Part shown: positions 42,663 to 55,100 of the stretch, piece by piece
How the letters are laid out: every line of letters begins with the position of its first letter
Numbering within the stretch: position 1 is the stretch's first letter
From: Ahaetulla prasina
Lineage: Eukaryota; Chordata; Lepidosauria; Squamata; Colubridae
Direction of reading: 5' to 3'
DNA: 64,000 bases
NCBI RefSeq assembly: GCF_028640845.1
Contig: NC_080540.1
Span: 164,071,252 to 164,135,251, forward strand
Notes under the pieces: model-generated
What the model saw: the letters and a program-made list of their open reading frames with translations, nothing else
Database searches by the model: none
Told to the model about the DNA's origin: nothing
Translations under genes and position numbers: made by a program

Positions 42663-45600
42663 GTTGGCACAGAATTCAGGCAGTCTTGGGTTTTCTTTAG
42701 GGTTTGACTAAAAATGGAATAATATTTCTTCTTGTGTAAATTAGGGTGAATTTTTCGAAGGTTAGGCCAGGGGTGAAATCTAATTTTTTTTTGCTACCGG
42801 TTCTGTGGGCGTGGCTTGGTGGGCGTGGCTTGGTGGGCGTGGGTCATGTGACTGGGTGGGTGTGGCTATGTGACTGGGGGATCAAAAGACACAAACTCAC
42901 TAACGATGTCCTGCTGGAGCAGGGTTGGACTAGATCAGAGGTCTCCAACCTTGGCCACTTTAAGAATTATGGACTTCAACTCCCAGAGTTCTAGGAGTTG
43001 AAGTCCACAAGTCTTAAAATGCCCAAGGTTGGAGACCCCTGGACTAGATGACCTCCAGGTCCCTTCCAGCCTCTGAAGCTGCGTCTAGTGCCAGGTTTGT
43101 ATTCCTTCCTTCCTCTCCTTCCTTCCCTGCCTCCCTCCCTCCTTTCTCTCTCTCTCTTAAAAACGACCCCCCACACCCCGTTTACCTCCCAGCCTACCTG
43201 AAGCCTGCTAGCCACACCAAAAAACGGGGGGGGGGGGTGGAGTTCGTTTTTCCTGCTGGGAGGGAAAGCGGACTCCCCCCCCTTTTTTTTGGCTAGCACC
43301 CAGCTGAGCCGCACGATCATCAGAGGCTTTTTTTTTTCTTTTAAAAGCTTTTTTTATCAGAAGAAAAAATGCTTTAAAAAAAAACCCTCTGATGATCGCG
43401 CGGCTCAGCTGGGCATGGGGGGGGGCCTGGAATTTTTGCTACCAGTTCTCTGAACTACCTGCCACCATTGCTACCAGATCAGGTGATCTGATACGAACCG
43501 GGAGCATTTCACCCCTGGGTTAGCCCCACTTTTCGTGACAACAGGCCTCTGAAACTGATACATTTTTTTAAAAAAGATACTAAGCAGGAGTTTTTGAGTC
43601 TAGTTTCTCTATGTCTGAAGTCCATTTTTTTAATCTCATCTCTACACATTGCCACTCTGTACATATTGGGCAATGTGACTGTTGCACTGACTCTTCTTTC
43701 AATGGAAAATGTTCCTTAATACGGTATGTATCAAAGGCAAGAGTTACTGGTACTAAACTGGACAGAACTGTTACCCTAATACGCTCCAGGTGTTTTAGAC
43801 TCCCATCAGCCTGAGTACAGACGAGGGCAAACAATTACCGGAGTTGTCCAGAAACCCCCTGCAAGTTGCTTGCCCTGCACTACATACAATTTTGTTCTTG
43901 CTCATTGTGTCTTCTGAGGTTGTGACTGATCTTTCTTCTCACAAGCGGCTTCAGGAAATGGTAATTGCACATTGTGTAAGTTCTATGCAGCTCCAACCAA
44001 GACAGCCATATGTTAGCAACATCAGAAAAACTCAATTTTTCCCTTGTCCCACTAATCTTGAAATATAGTACATACATTCCATAAGATTAGCCTTCACTTT
44101 TTATTAGCATTTGCAGGCTTCAGTGCTAAATTCAATGAGCATTTCCTGTCTCGGTTCATGGTAATTGTATAACAGTTAATTGTTACGTCATGGCATTTAT
44201 GGTGTGATCTTGGCCAAGGTGTCCCTCCAAGGTGGCCTTCCAACCTCAAAAATTAAACATAGAAATCCATTAATTTTTGGATAAAACAAAGCTGGCCATA
44301 TCAAAAGCCAGTTTTCTTTGTTTTATCCAGAAAAGAACATACCAGCCTAAATATTGATGTGGTTTTGCTTGCCCATTCAGATTCAATGCTAGCTGTTCAA
44401 TTCAATTGATTGATACGCATCAATTAGTATTTTTGTTATCAATAGTAGCAATTGCCTTGGATAGCAACCATTTGCAGTTATGATGATAATGAAAAAGCAA
44501 TTTTGTAGCCAGTGCCTGTATTTGCAACTTTCACAGGACATAAGAACATAAGCGCAGTGGTGATCTCACTTAGTGACTGCTTCGCTTAACAATCAACTTA
44601 TCCATCTCAATTTTTTTCAAGGTCTTCTCTGGCCTTTATTATTTTTTATAAATGACTGAAGACACTGAACATACTGTACCTAATGTTCCTACCTTTTCTG
44701 CTTTTCCCCACAACAACCCTGTGAGGTGAATTGAACTCAGAGACAGCTGAGTGAGCCAGCTGGTTTTCATATCATCAGGACTAGAATTCACATCTTGTGG
44801 TTTCTAATATGGTGCCATAAGCACTAAACCAGATTTTTTTTAAATTTGCATTTATATCCCGCCCTTCTCCGAAGACTCAGGGCGGCTTACACAGTGTCAA
44901 GCAATAGTCTTCATCCATTTGTATATTATATACAAAGTCAACTTATTGCCCCCAACAATCTGGGTCCTCATTTTACCTACCTTATAAAGGATGGAAGGCT
45001 GAGTCAATCTTGGGCCTGGTGGGACTTGAACCTGCAGTAATTGCAAGCAGCTGCTGTTAATAACAGACTGTCTTAACAGTCTGAGCCACTCAAGACCCAC
45101 AGATTTAGCTATCTGTGGTTGCTAAACAAGGACTAACTGCACTACTACTTCTTCCAGCAGCAGTGAGTATTTGTCATGCCAGGCATATATCAGACTGACA
45201 GATTTGACAATATTTGGACACTGTTCCCCATTTGTATGGACTTGCAAGATTGAGTATTAACACTATCTTCAATAGAAGGTTGCTACAATGGAATTATCAA
45301 GGACGTGGTGGCTCAGTGGCTAAGACGTTGAGCTTGTCGATCGAAAGGTCGGCAGTTCAGCAGTTCGAATCCCTAGTGCCATTTAACAGAGTGAGCTCCC
45401 ATTACTTGTCCCAGCTTCTGCCAACCTAGCAGTTCGAAAGCATCTAAAAAATGCAAGTAGAAAAATAGGGACCACCTTTGGTGGGAAGGTAACAGCATTC
45501 CGTGCGCCTTTGGCATTGAGTCATGCCGGCCACATGACCACGGAGACGTCTTCGGACAGCGTTGGCTCTTCGGCTTTGAAATGGAGATGAGCACCGCCCC

Positions 45601-48116
45601 CTAGAGTCAGGAACGACTAGCACATATGTGCGAGGGGAACCTTTACCTTTACCTTATAATGGAATTGAAAGCACATTTCTTCCCCTTGGCTTTACTTTCC
45701 AAGGAATTAGAGAGGGTCTCTTCTAAGACATTTCCCACACCTCCATTCTTCTGAGGACTGAGATGTCTCTTACCTGACTATTGTCAATTCGCAAAGCATC
45801 CCTGCCTCAAGGCTCATGATTTAATTAGTCCATCCATCAGAACCCTGACAATTATCCTGGCAGCAGCTGCTCCTCCTCCTCCTCCTCCTGTCTTTCAAGG
45901 ATATTCCCACAGACCATTACAAATAAGACTTATGAAAAATGACCACAAGTACTGGGAAGCGTTTGTTATTAGTTATCAAATGCCAAGGCAAATAAAAACA
46001 TATTTCTCATATTTAAATTGGTTGCTGCATGAAATCATAACAGAGACGTGTATGGACCTGTGCGGTACTGCATAGTGATTAAAATGTAAGATTAAGAGAT
46101 TCTAGATTATTCTCATTTTGTGACTTTGGGGCCAGTCACTTTCCTCTAATCTTTGTCAAGGGTTATTTTTGTAGGGAAAGTGAAAGCAAACTCAAGAGTA
46201 CCCCACCTTGAGTTACAAAACAGGTTTTAATGAGAACATTGTGCATTGGAAGGAAAACATGCGGCCAACCCTTTTTAGGCAAATATAATTCTTAAAGAAG
46301 TGACCAAGATACTTATTGCAATGTGTCTTATTGCTTACTAGGGAGAGATGTCAAAAATATTACTTAACCTTCCCAAGTCTGTGAGTTGAGATTAGGCTTC
46401 CATAAATCCCAGCTTTTGAGAGCTGAATTGGACCTTGCAAACCTAAGCTCAGTTTAATCACATTTATATTAACATGGGCCTCACTGTTCCTTACCCAACA
46501 CCTTAACTGTTGACGCCTGAGATAATATTAGTTAGGTTTGTTTGAGCTGTCCTTTCCCCCCTTACTTTTATGAACCCCAGTGTTTTGATATAACAAAGTG
46601 GAGGATGTTGAAGTAGAAAGAAATATTTATCAGTTACTTAATTTTGTTCTGTTTTCATGGGATACTGTTTGGATGTACTGCAGGATACTTCTGCTGACTG
46701 CCGGCAGTTCGGCAGTTCGATCCTCACCGGCTCAAGGTTGACTCAGCCTTCTATCTTCCATCCTTCCGAGTTGGTAAAATGACCCAGATTGTTGGGGGCA
46801 ATAGGTCGACTCTGTAAACCGCTTACAGAGGGCTGTAAAGCACTGTGAAGCGGTATATAAGTCTTAAGTGCTATGGCTATTAGATCTCTAAGATGTCTTC
46901 TTCACATGTTTCAAGAACCAGATTGGCTTGCCTAACGTATAACAAGAGAGAGTATTCCAGAGGGATGCTGCTGTAGAGGGCTCTTATCACATAGTTGACG
47001 TCCCCTGTTTCTTCTTCTTCTTCTCATTAGGACTTTGGGGATTGGTAAACAATGCCGGTGTTTCTATCCCAACTGCCCCAAATGAGTGGCTAACCAAGGA
47101 GGATTTCAAGAAAATCATCGATATCAATCTACTTGGGGTGATTGACGTGACCTTACACATGATACCATTGTTGAGAAAAGCCAAGGGACGTATTGTCAAC
47201 ATTGCCAGCATAATGGGCCGATTAAGTCTTTTTGGTGGAGGCTACTGCCCTTCAAAATATGGTGTGGAATCTTTCTCTGATAGTCTCAGGTAAGTGCTAT
47301 TTTCTTGTTAACAGTATTGGCAAAAATTCAAATGTTTCTTGGACGGTGGGGTAAATTCTTTAAATTCTTTCATAAAACAGGTGCATTTCAGAATACAAAA
47401 GCCATTGTCACAGTAATAATATTGCTGTGTTGGTTTACAGAAGTGTTGCAGGATACAACACGAGTGTAACTGCAGACCGATCAATTTTCTCATTTAGCAC
47501 CGAAGTTAAATACAGTATCGGCCAGCCAAACTTGGACCATACTTTTATAAGTAACAACATTCCAAACTGCTGAGCAAACTTTTACGTTTCAATCCGGGAT
47601 TTTGGCTCCCCACTCCCAACACATCACGCATGTCCCAATTGCTTTATTTAAAAAAAAATGTTACAGTAAGAGAAAAATTGGTACATAAACAGATGATTGA
47701 TGATAATTAATTACTGTAATAAGAATGTTTGGCCATTGCCATATTGAAACTCCTCTGCTAATAGTAACAGAGAGTGTGACTCATGGATGTCTGGCTAAGG
47801 CTGAAAGAAGAAAAAGTCAGTTTTGAACTGTAATCCAACACAAAATTAAATTGAGCTAAACCTTTGCAAGTGAAGGGAGACTGACTTGTGAGTAGAACGC
47901 AGTTAGGTCTCCTTTAAAAGAACTAACAGTTAGATCCAGGTGCATGAGAGAGACATAACAAACATAAAACATCAGTGTAAATCTTGCCAGCTAAAAAGCA
48001 ACGTAGAATACAGGTAGACCCCCTTGACTTATAACCTGTCGCTTACAACCCGTTCAAAATTATGGCAGAACCTTTGAAAGGTTACTTACAACTTGGATGT
48101 GAAGCTCTGATGGCGT

Positions 48117-48160
<44 letters not shown>

Positions 48161-51100
48161 CGTGACTGCATTCAGCAACTGGCCTGTATCTACAGCTGCT
48201 TCCATTGTCCTGCACTCACATGACTGCAATTTATGGTTTTTTTGCTGGAAAACAAAACAAAACACCATTGTAGACAATGCATTCACTGAACACATGGCGT
48301 CTCCACTTAGTAACTATGGTGACTTAATGACCATGACAAAAAAGGTTGTAAAAATGGGTTCAGTCATGCAGTGACCCACTTAACGACTGACACAATTTAC
48401 AACCATAATCCCAGATTCAATTATGGCTGTACGTCGAGCGCTACCTGTGCCTGCTGGTAAAACTTTATTAAATATACGCAGATGCATACATTCTGAAAAA
48501 TGGCGTTTACGTAGCATCGTAAATGTTGATTTCTCCCAAAAGCTCTGGGTTCCAGTGCCAACAACTTATTCCTATTGAAACAGATGCTTGTCACCCATTT
48601 CTCTCCAAAATATAGAAATAGTTCACGCAGAATACCCCTGCTTTTCTCACCTGCTTCAAGCACTTCCTTTTCTGAAACCGAATAATTCCCCAGCGTAGAT
48701 GGTTTTGATTTGCAAAACCATATTTGTAGTATTTGCAATCTTGTCCGTTCTGGTCACTATAAAATATTTGTTGCAATGCCACAGCCCTTGTTTTACAAGC
48801 CAAGAGGGGAGCTGCTCACTGGAGTGCTTAATTGGGTTTTTTCTTACTTGTCATCACTATAGCAGGGCAAATTTTTGTGTGTGTGTGCCATTGTTAAAAA
48901 TGCAATTGGAGGGCTACATTAAAAAAAAAAAAAAGACCCCCGCCATCAAGATTCCCAGACATGATGTTACAACCTACAGTGACTTGAGTTCATGCTTCAC
49001 AATGAGTTCCAAATAAAACACCTTATGGTTAGCACGGTGTGAATAGCTAATCCCTTGTGAGGCTTCAAATTTACACAGCTTGAATTAATTTGGTCTTTCC
49101 CAGTCTGATTTCCTCCAGATGCATTTGCCTTGGCTTCCCATAATTCTATACCCAAGCCCATGCTGGTCAGAGTTGTAAGAGGTAAAGCCCTATGCAGGGG
49201 GTGGGAGGAAGGAGGGAACCAGGTTGGAGAAGTCTGGGCCAGTGGTGGGATTCAAAAATTTTTACTACTGGTTCTCTGGCCATGGCTTGGCGGGCATGGC
49301 TTGGTGGACATGGCAGGGGAAGGATACTGTAAAATCTCCATTCCGTCCCCACTCCAGGGGAAGTATACTGCAAAATCCCCATTTCCTCCCGATCAGCTGG
49401 GACTTGGGAGGCAGAGAATAGATGGGGGAGGGGCCAGTCAGAATTTTTACTACCGGTTCTCCGAACTACTCAAAATTTCCACTACCAGTTCTCCAGAACT
49501 GGTCAGAACCTGCTGATTACCATCTCTGGTCTGGGCCCTTGGTGGGGGAAATAAAAAAAGACAGACCTGGACAATTTAAATTCTCGAGTTATCCCACTAT
49601 TGTAGCTTCAAACCCACATATTACCCCCTGGAAACATCCAGACAAGCAAGACAAGCAAGAACCATTTTAGACAATACCTCCAAGGGAATCAGGCAGATGA
49701 ACAAGATTCCTCATTCTTGCTCTAAATTTGCATTACTCTTTCTGAAAATTAGTTCACCTCCAAAAGATCTGGAGGTCTGTTATCTGACTGCTGCATTTAA
49801 ACAAGGAAGAGATGAGGAAATATTTTGGTACAAGATGTAGTAATAATCACCGGCTTGAACAACTTGTAGAAGAAATCGGATGAATACATGGCTACTAGCA
49901 GCTCTGGCGGTTCAATATTGCCATCAGTATCTGAGGTGGAATATTTTGAAAAAACAGCTGTTGTGGAACACAAGCATGAAGGTGCAAGATTCATTTCTGG
50001 TTTTGATCCAGAGGTGGGTTTCAGCAGGTTCTAACCAGTTCTGGAGAACCAGTAGCAGAAATTTTGAATAGTTCCGAGAACCGGTAAATACCACCTCTGA
50101 CTGGCCCCGCCCCCATCTATTCTCTGCCTCCCGAGTCCCAGCTGATCGGGAGGAAATGGGGATTTTGCAGTAACCTTCCCTCCGGAGTGGGGAGGGAATG
50201 GAGATTTTACAGTATCCTTCCCTTGCCAAGCCAACCACACGCACAGAACTGGTAGTAAAAAAAAAATTGAATCCCACCACTGTTTTTGTCTGTTTGAGGC
50301 ATCAGGCTGCTTAGGAGGAAACAGAAAATAGAAAACCTTTGCACTGATCTTGTTTCAGAGTCCTTGGACTTTTGATGAATGTTTAATTATTAATTATTAA
50401 CTTATTATTCAGCCTATCTGAAACGAGCAGAGTTTAAACTAAAAAGAAGAATCAGAGAATGGAAAATCTGCAGGCTGCAGACTTTTTCAGTCTGCAATCT
50501 GGAAAGCACCCATCTGGGTGGGTGGGAGGAATACATCCAGATCTGCCATTTTAAGCCTGTAGCCTGAATTCTGAGAGACATATAAGTTTTAAAAATAAAT
50601 TAACAATAAACGAAACACCAAGAATAATGAAACAGGAGTTAAAAAGGAAGAGGGAAGTCAAAACAAAGTTTATATAAATGATTTCCCTCTCTTTGATGAA
50701 TGTTGTTTTCAGCCAAAAGAATAAGATATATTCATATAGCTATTATTTTTAACTGGAAACTAAATATTGGATCTTGGTTGAGCTCAAAATCTAACTTGGA
50801 CAGACTTGGTTAATATTTGAATGGAGACTTATCAAGAAATCCCAGAACTGTAAGCAAGACTTAAAAAAAATCTTCATGGTAGAAAGTCGTCTTTGTATGA
50901 TCAAGCTACCTCGATGTACTTGTTTCATACTGTTCACTCTTTTTATCCATATGCATTCAATATTCATTCATAGAAGTATGTGCAAAGAGAGCCTTTGCAC
51001 TTTGTATCTTGTGCGCCATCTCCTAGATTGGGACGCTCTTCAGGTAATCATTCTTGCCTTAGTCACTGTACAAATGGACTACTGAAATGCACTTTATGTG

Positions 51101-52095
51101 GGCGTCTCTTGATGATCACCTGGAAGCACCAGCTGGTGCAGAAGGGACCAACTTGAGCAGTGATGAGCGTGGCTCATTATGCCCATATGACACCATCACT
51201 CCAGGAGCTGCACTGGTTAATGTTTTTTTATTTATTTATTTGATTTTTATACCGCCCTTCTCCCGAAGGACTCAGGGCGGTGTACAGGCAAAATAAAACA
51301 AACAATACAAAGTACAATTTAAAATGCAATTTAAAAAACTTATTTAAATTAGCCTGAAAATTTAAAAATTTACCATACACTAAAAAACCCCATTTAAAAT
51401 TAATAAAAATTTGACATTTAAAATTCAATTCAAGCCAGCCCCGCGCGGATAAAAAGGTGTGTCTTCAGTTCGCGGCGGAAAGTCCGAAGGTCAGGTATTT
51501 GGCGTAAACCTGGGGGAAGCTCGTTCCAGAGTGTGGGAGCCCCCACAGAGAAGGCCCTTCCCCTGGGGGCCGCCAGCCGACATTGTTTGGCGGACGGCAC
51601 CCTGAGAAGTCCCTCTCTGTGAGAGCGTACGGGTCGGTGGGAGGCATGTGGTAACAGCAGGCGGTCCCGTAGGTACCCAGGCCCTAAGCCATGGAGCGCT
51701 TTAAAGGTCGTAACCAACACCTTAAAGTGCACTCGAAAGGCCACAGGTAGCCAGTGCAGTCTGCGCAGGAGCGGTGTTACATGGGAGCTACGCGTAGATC
51801 CCTCTATCACCCGCGCAGCTGCATTCTGGACTAACTGAAGCCTCCGAGTGCACTTCAAGGGGAGCCCCATGTAGAGAGCATTACAATATTTGACTTCCAG
51901 GTACAATTCACAGTCCTGGTTGGTTGGTTGGTTGGTTGGTTGGTTGGTTGGTTGGTTGGTTGGTTGGTTGGTTGGTTGGTTGGTTGGTCGGTCAGTTGAT
52001 CTGTCTGTCTGTCCGTCCGTCCGTTCGTCCGTCCGTCCATCCATCCATCCATCCATCATCCATCCATTTATCTTCTTTCTTTCTATCTGTCTGTC

Positions 52096-52152
<57 letters not shown>

Positions 52153-55100
52153 CATCCTCCATCCATCCATCCATCCATCCATCCATTTATCTTCTTTCTA
52201 TCTATCTATCTATCTATCTGTCTGTCTGTCTATCATCTATCAAACTTGTATGCTGCCCATCTCTCCAAAGACGACCGTAGGCAACTTATAGATATTGAAT
52301 GAAATGCAGTGTAAAACATTAAAACAATAAAGATCTTAGTTTTATTTTAATTGAAATAAAATTTCAATTAAAATAAAACTAAGCAGGCTGGAGAGGGAGG
52401 GAGCAAAGTGCACACAGGAGGAGGTGTAGCATTCTCTACTCCATTAGACATCTCCAACTTGCCACACTCCCATTGGGCCCCAGGCTTAGCCACATCTTAA
52501 AGGTCTTTCAGAAGGACAGAAGTGTGGGAGCAGATCTGACCTCGGGGGGGCATGAAGTTCTAGACTGGGCAGGAGCCATGGCAGAAAAGGTTTTTCTGGA
52601 ATCCACCCATGCCATGAAGGGCTTTAAGGGTGATATTGTAAGCAACACCTTGAACTGGATGCTGAAGCAAACTGACTGTCAGTGTATCTCATGTAATAGC
52701 GGTGTAGCATGAGCCAAGCTAGGGGCCCCAAGAATTGCCCATGCAGCTGTGTTCTGCACCAGCAGAAGTTGTCAGATATTCTTCAAGGATAGCCTCATAT
52801 AGAATTCATTGCAGTCGTCCAAGTGTGAGATGACCGGGGCTTGAGGGACTGAGCACAGGAACTTCAAATCCAGGAAAGGGCACAACTGGTCCACAACATG
52901 AAATTGTGCAAAGGCTCTTCTAGCCACAACTGCCACTAACTCATAGTTATCACCCATAAAGCCCAGCGTGGCGTAGGGCGTAGTTATTCGAGTGACCACC
53001 TGTCTCTGGTTTTTTTTCTGCCCATTTGGTGAGATTGGCCAGAGGGAACATGGTATGGATGCCATTAATCTAGCAGTGTCATATTGCAGGAAACAGGCCT
53101 TCTTTGTTAAGGTGGCACAGGTGCCTGCAATTTTCTTAAGCAATCTGCTCTTTCACAATGGATCACGCCTTTCCTCTGGATTTATATCCCCCTAGAGATC
53201 TAGATCAGGGGTCTCCAACCTTGGTCCTTTTAAGACTTGTGGACTTCAACTCCCAGAGTTCCTCAGCCAGCTTTGCTGGCTGAGGGACTCTGGGAGTTTA
53301 AGTCCACAAATCTTAAAGGGACCAAGGTTGGAGACGCCTGATCTAGATAGTTCCCACCTGGGGGATATTCAAGAAGTTATTAAAGGCCTGGCTGTTCTCT
53401 CAGGCTGTAGGGCAAAATGAATGTTCAGCCCCTATTTGATGAAGTTTTTGGTTTTCTATTGTTTGTGGGCTGCTCATTTTTTTTTCTTTTGTATTTTTTT
53501 TTAAAAAAAGTTTTAATTGTAAGCTACTCAGAGGTCAGGCAGCCTATAAACTGTATAAATAAGATAAAAATAGTATTATTATTTTTAGAAAAATGGGCTC
53601 TCTCTTCTTGTTTTATTATATAGACATAGTAAATTCACATACCCATGCATGTATACATACCAAGAGACAATAATAGGAATGATGTATTTAACATCATTCC
53701 TATTGCATTTTTACATTTTTATGTATTATATTATATCTAATATAATATAATATATTATTATATAGCTTATAATATATATATATATATATAATATAATAAT
53801 ATATATATTATATATTATTATATAGACCGTGATAGCTCAGGCTGTTAAGAAGCCTGTTATTAGAACACAGCAGCCTGCAATTACTATAGGTTCAAGCCCG
53901 GCCCAAGGTTCACTCAGCCTTCCATCCTTTATAAGGTAGGTAAAATGAGAACCCAGATTGTTGGGGGGGCAATAAGTTGACTTTGTAAAAAATATACAAA
54001 TAGAATGAGACTATTGCCTTATACACTGTAAGCCGCCCTGAGTCTTCGGAGAAGGGCGGGGTATAAATGTAAACAAACAAACAAACAAAAATATCTGATT
54101 CTCACTTCCATATAATAGAGTTGACAGAAGAACAGTAAATATTCTACCATGGCACTTAAATTAATTGACATGTTCTAGTTTCTTTCTGGGTAGATATAAC
54201 TTCCATTTTCCCCATCAAACCTATTCACTTTTCAGATTTGTATTTGTTGCATCCTATCCTTTCTTCACCTACTTCCACAACATTTTTTTATATCCATCAT
54301 AATCATTCTGCATTTCTCTACCTCTCTTATCCTGGGCTATTCCTAACTCCTAGAGTATATTCTTTGCAAACCCCCCCTTCCCCCCCAAAAAAAACACATT
54401 GTCACATTTTTTTTCTCTTGTCCTCCATTTTTTTCTCTCCCCATCCCTCATTCACAGTCACTTTTGCTTCATCATTTCACCAAACATCCTTTTTCATACT
54501 TCCCATTCATCTAACATCATATACAGGTTGTCCTCGACTTATGACCACAATTGAACCCAAAATTTCTGTTTTTAAGTGAGATAATTGTTAAGTGAGTTTT
54601 GCCCCCATTTACAATCTTTCTTGGCACACTTGTTAAGTGAATCACTACAGTTTATTTATTTATTTATTTATTTATTTAATCGTATTTATATACCGCCCTA
54701 TCTCCCAAGGGACTCAGGGCGGTTTACAGGCACTAAAAACAGATAAATACAATATAAATACAATATAAAACATTTAAAAAACTTATTCTAAAGCCCGTCC
54801 AATTAAAAATAGAAATAAAACCCAATTTAAAACCCAAAATTTAAAATCTAGCTCAGTCCTGCACAATTAAATAAGTATGTTTTAAGCCCGGAAGGTCCAA
54901 GGTCCAGCTGACGAAGTCCGGGGGGTAGATCGTTCCAGAGGGTGGGAGCCCCCACAGAGAAGGCCCTTCCCCTGGGTGTCGCCAGACGACATTGCCTCGC
55001 TGACAGCACCCTGAGGAGACCCTCTCTGTGAGAGCGCACGGGACGGTGGGAGGTATTCGGTCGCAGTAGGCGATCCCGTAAATAACCCGGCCCAATGCCG

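Larger units (their letters stand above)
42100..44842 (+). repeat. Segmental duplication copy B (contains RDH exon 1B)
   Basis: Partner of 38767-41486. The offset is 3333 bp in the left part and 3356 bp in the right part, because copy B has longer G/A runs around 43210-43300. Otherwise only scattered single-base changes (for example TCGTCATCGTCC against TCGTCATAGTCC). It ends in unique context followed by a minus-strand SINE at 44842. Confidence 0.9.

Noticed and set aside
44846..45100. Short frames of about 65 codons on both strands
   Set aside because: Lie wholly inside a tRNA-derived SINE.
45298..45375. Possible functional tRNA gene
   Set aside because: tRNA-like head of a BovB-tailed SINE; acceptor stem does not pair.
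49130..49516. 128-codon + strand frame
   Set aside because: Mostly a hAT-type MITE; the same frame appears at other copies (30949-31260).
51890..52291. Open frames of 118 and 133 codons (repeated Leu-Val-Gly-Trp, Ile-Tyr-Leu-Ser)
   Set aside because: They are translations of GGTT, CCGT and ATCT microsatellites, open in several frames.
54238..54579. 113-codon frame rich in Ser, Phe, Pro, Thr
   Set aside because: Pyrimidine-rich low-complexity intron sequence; no motif.
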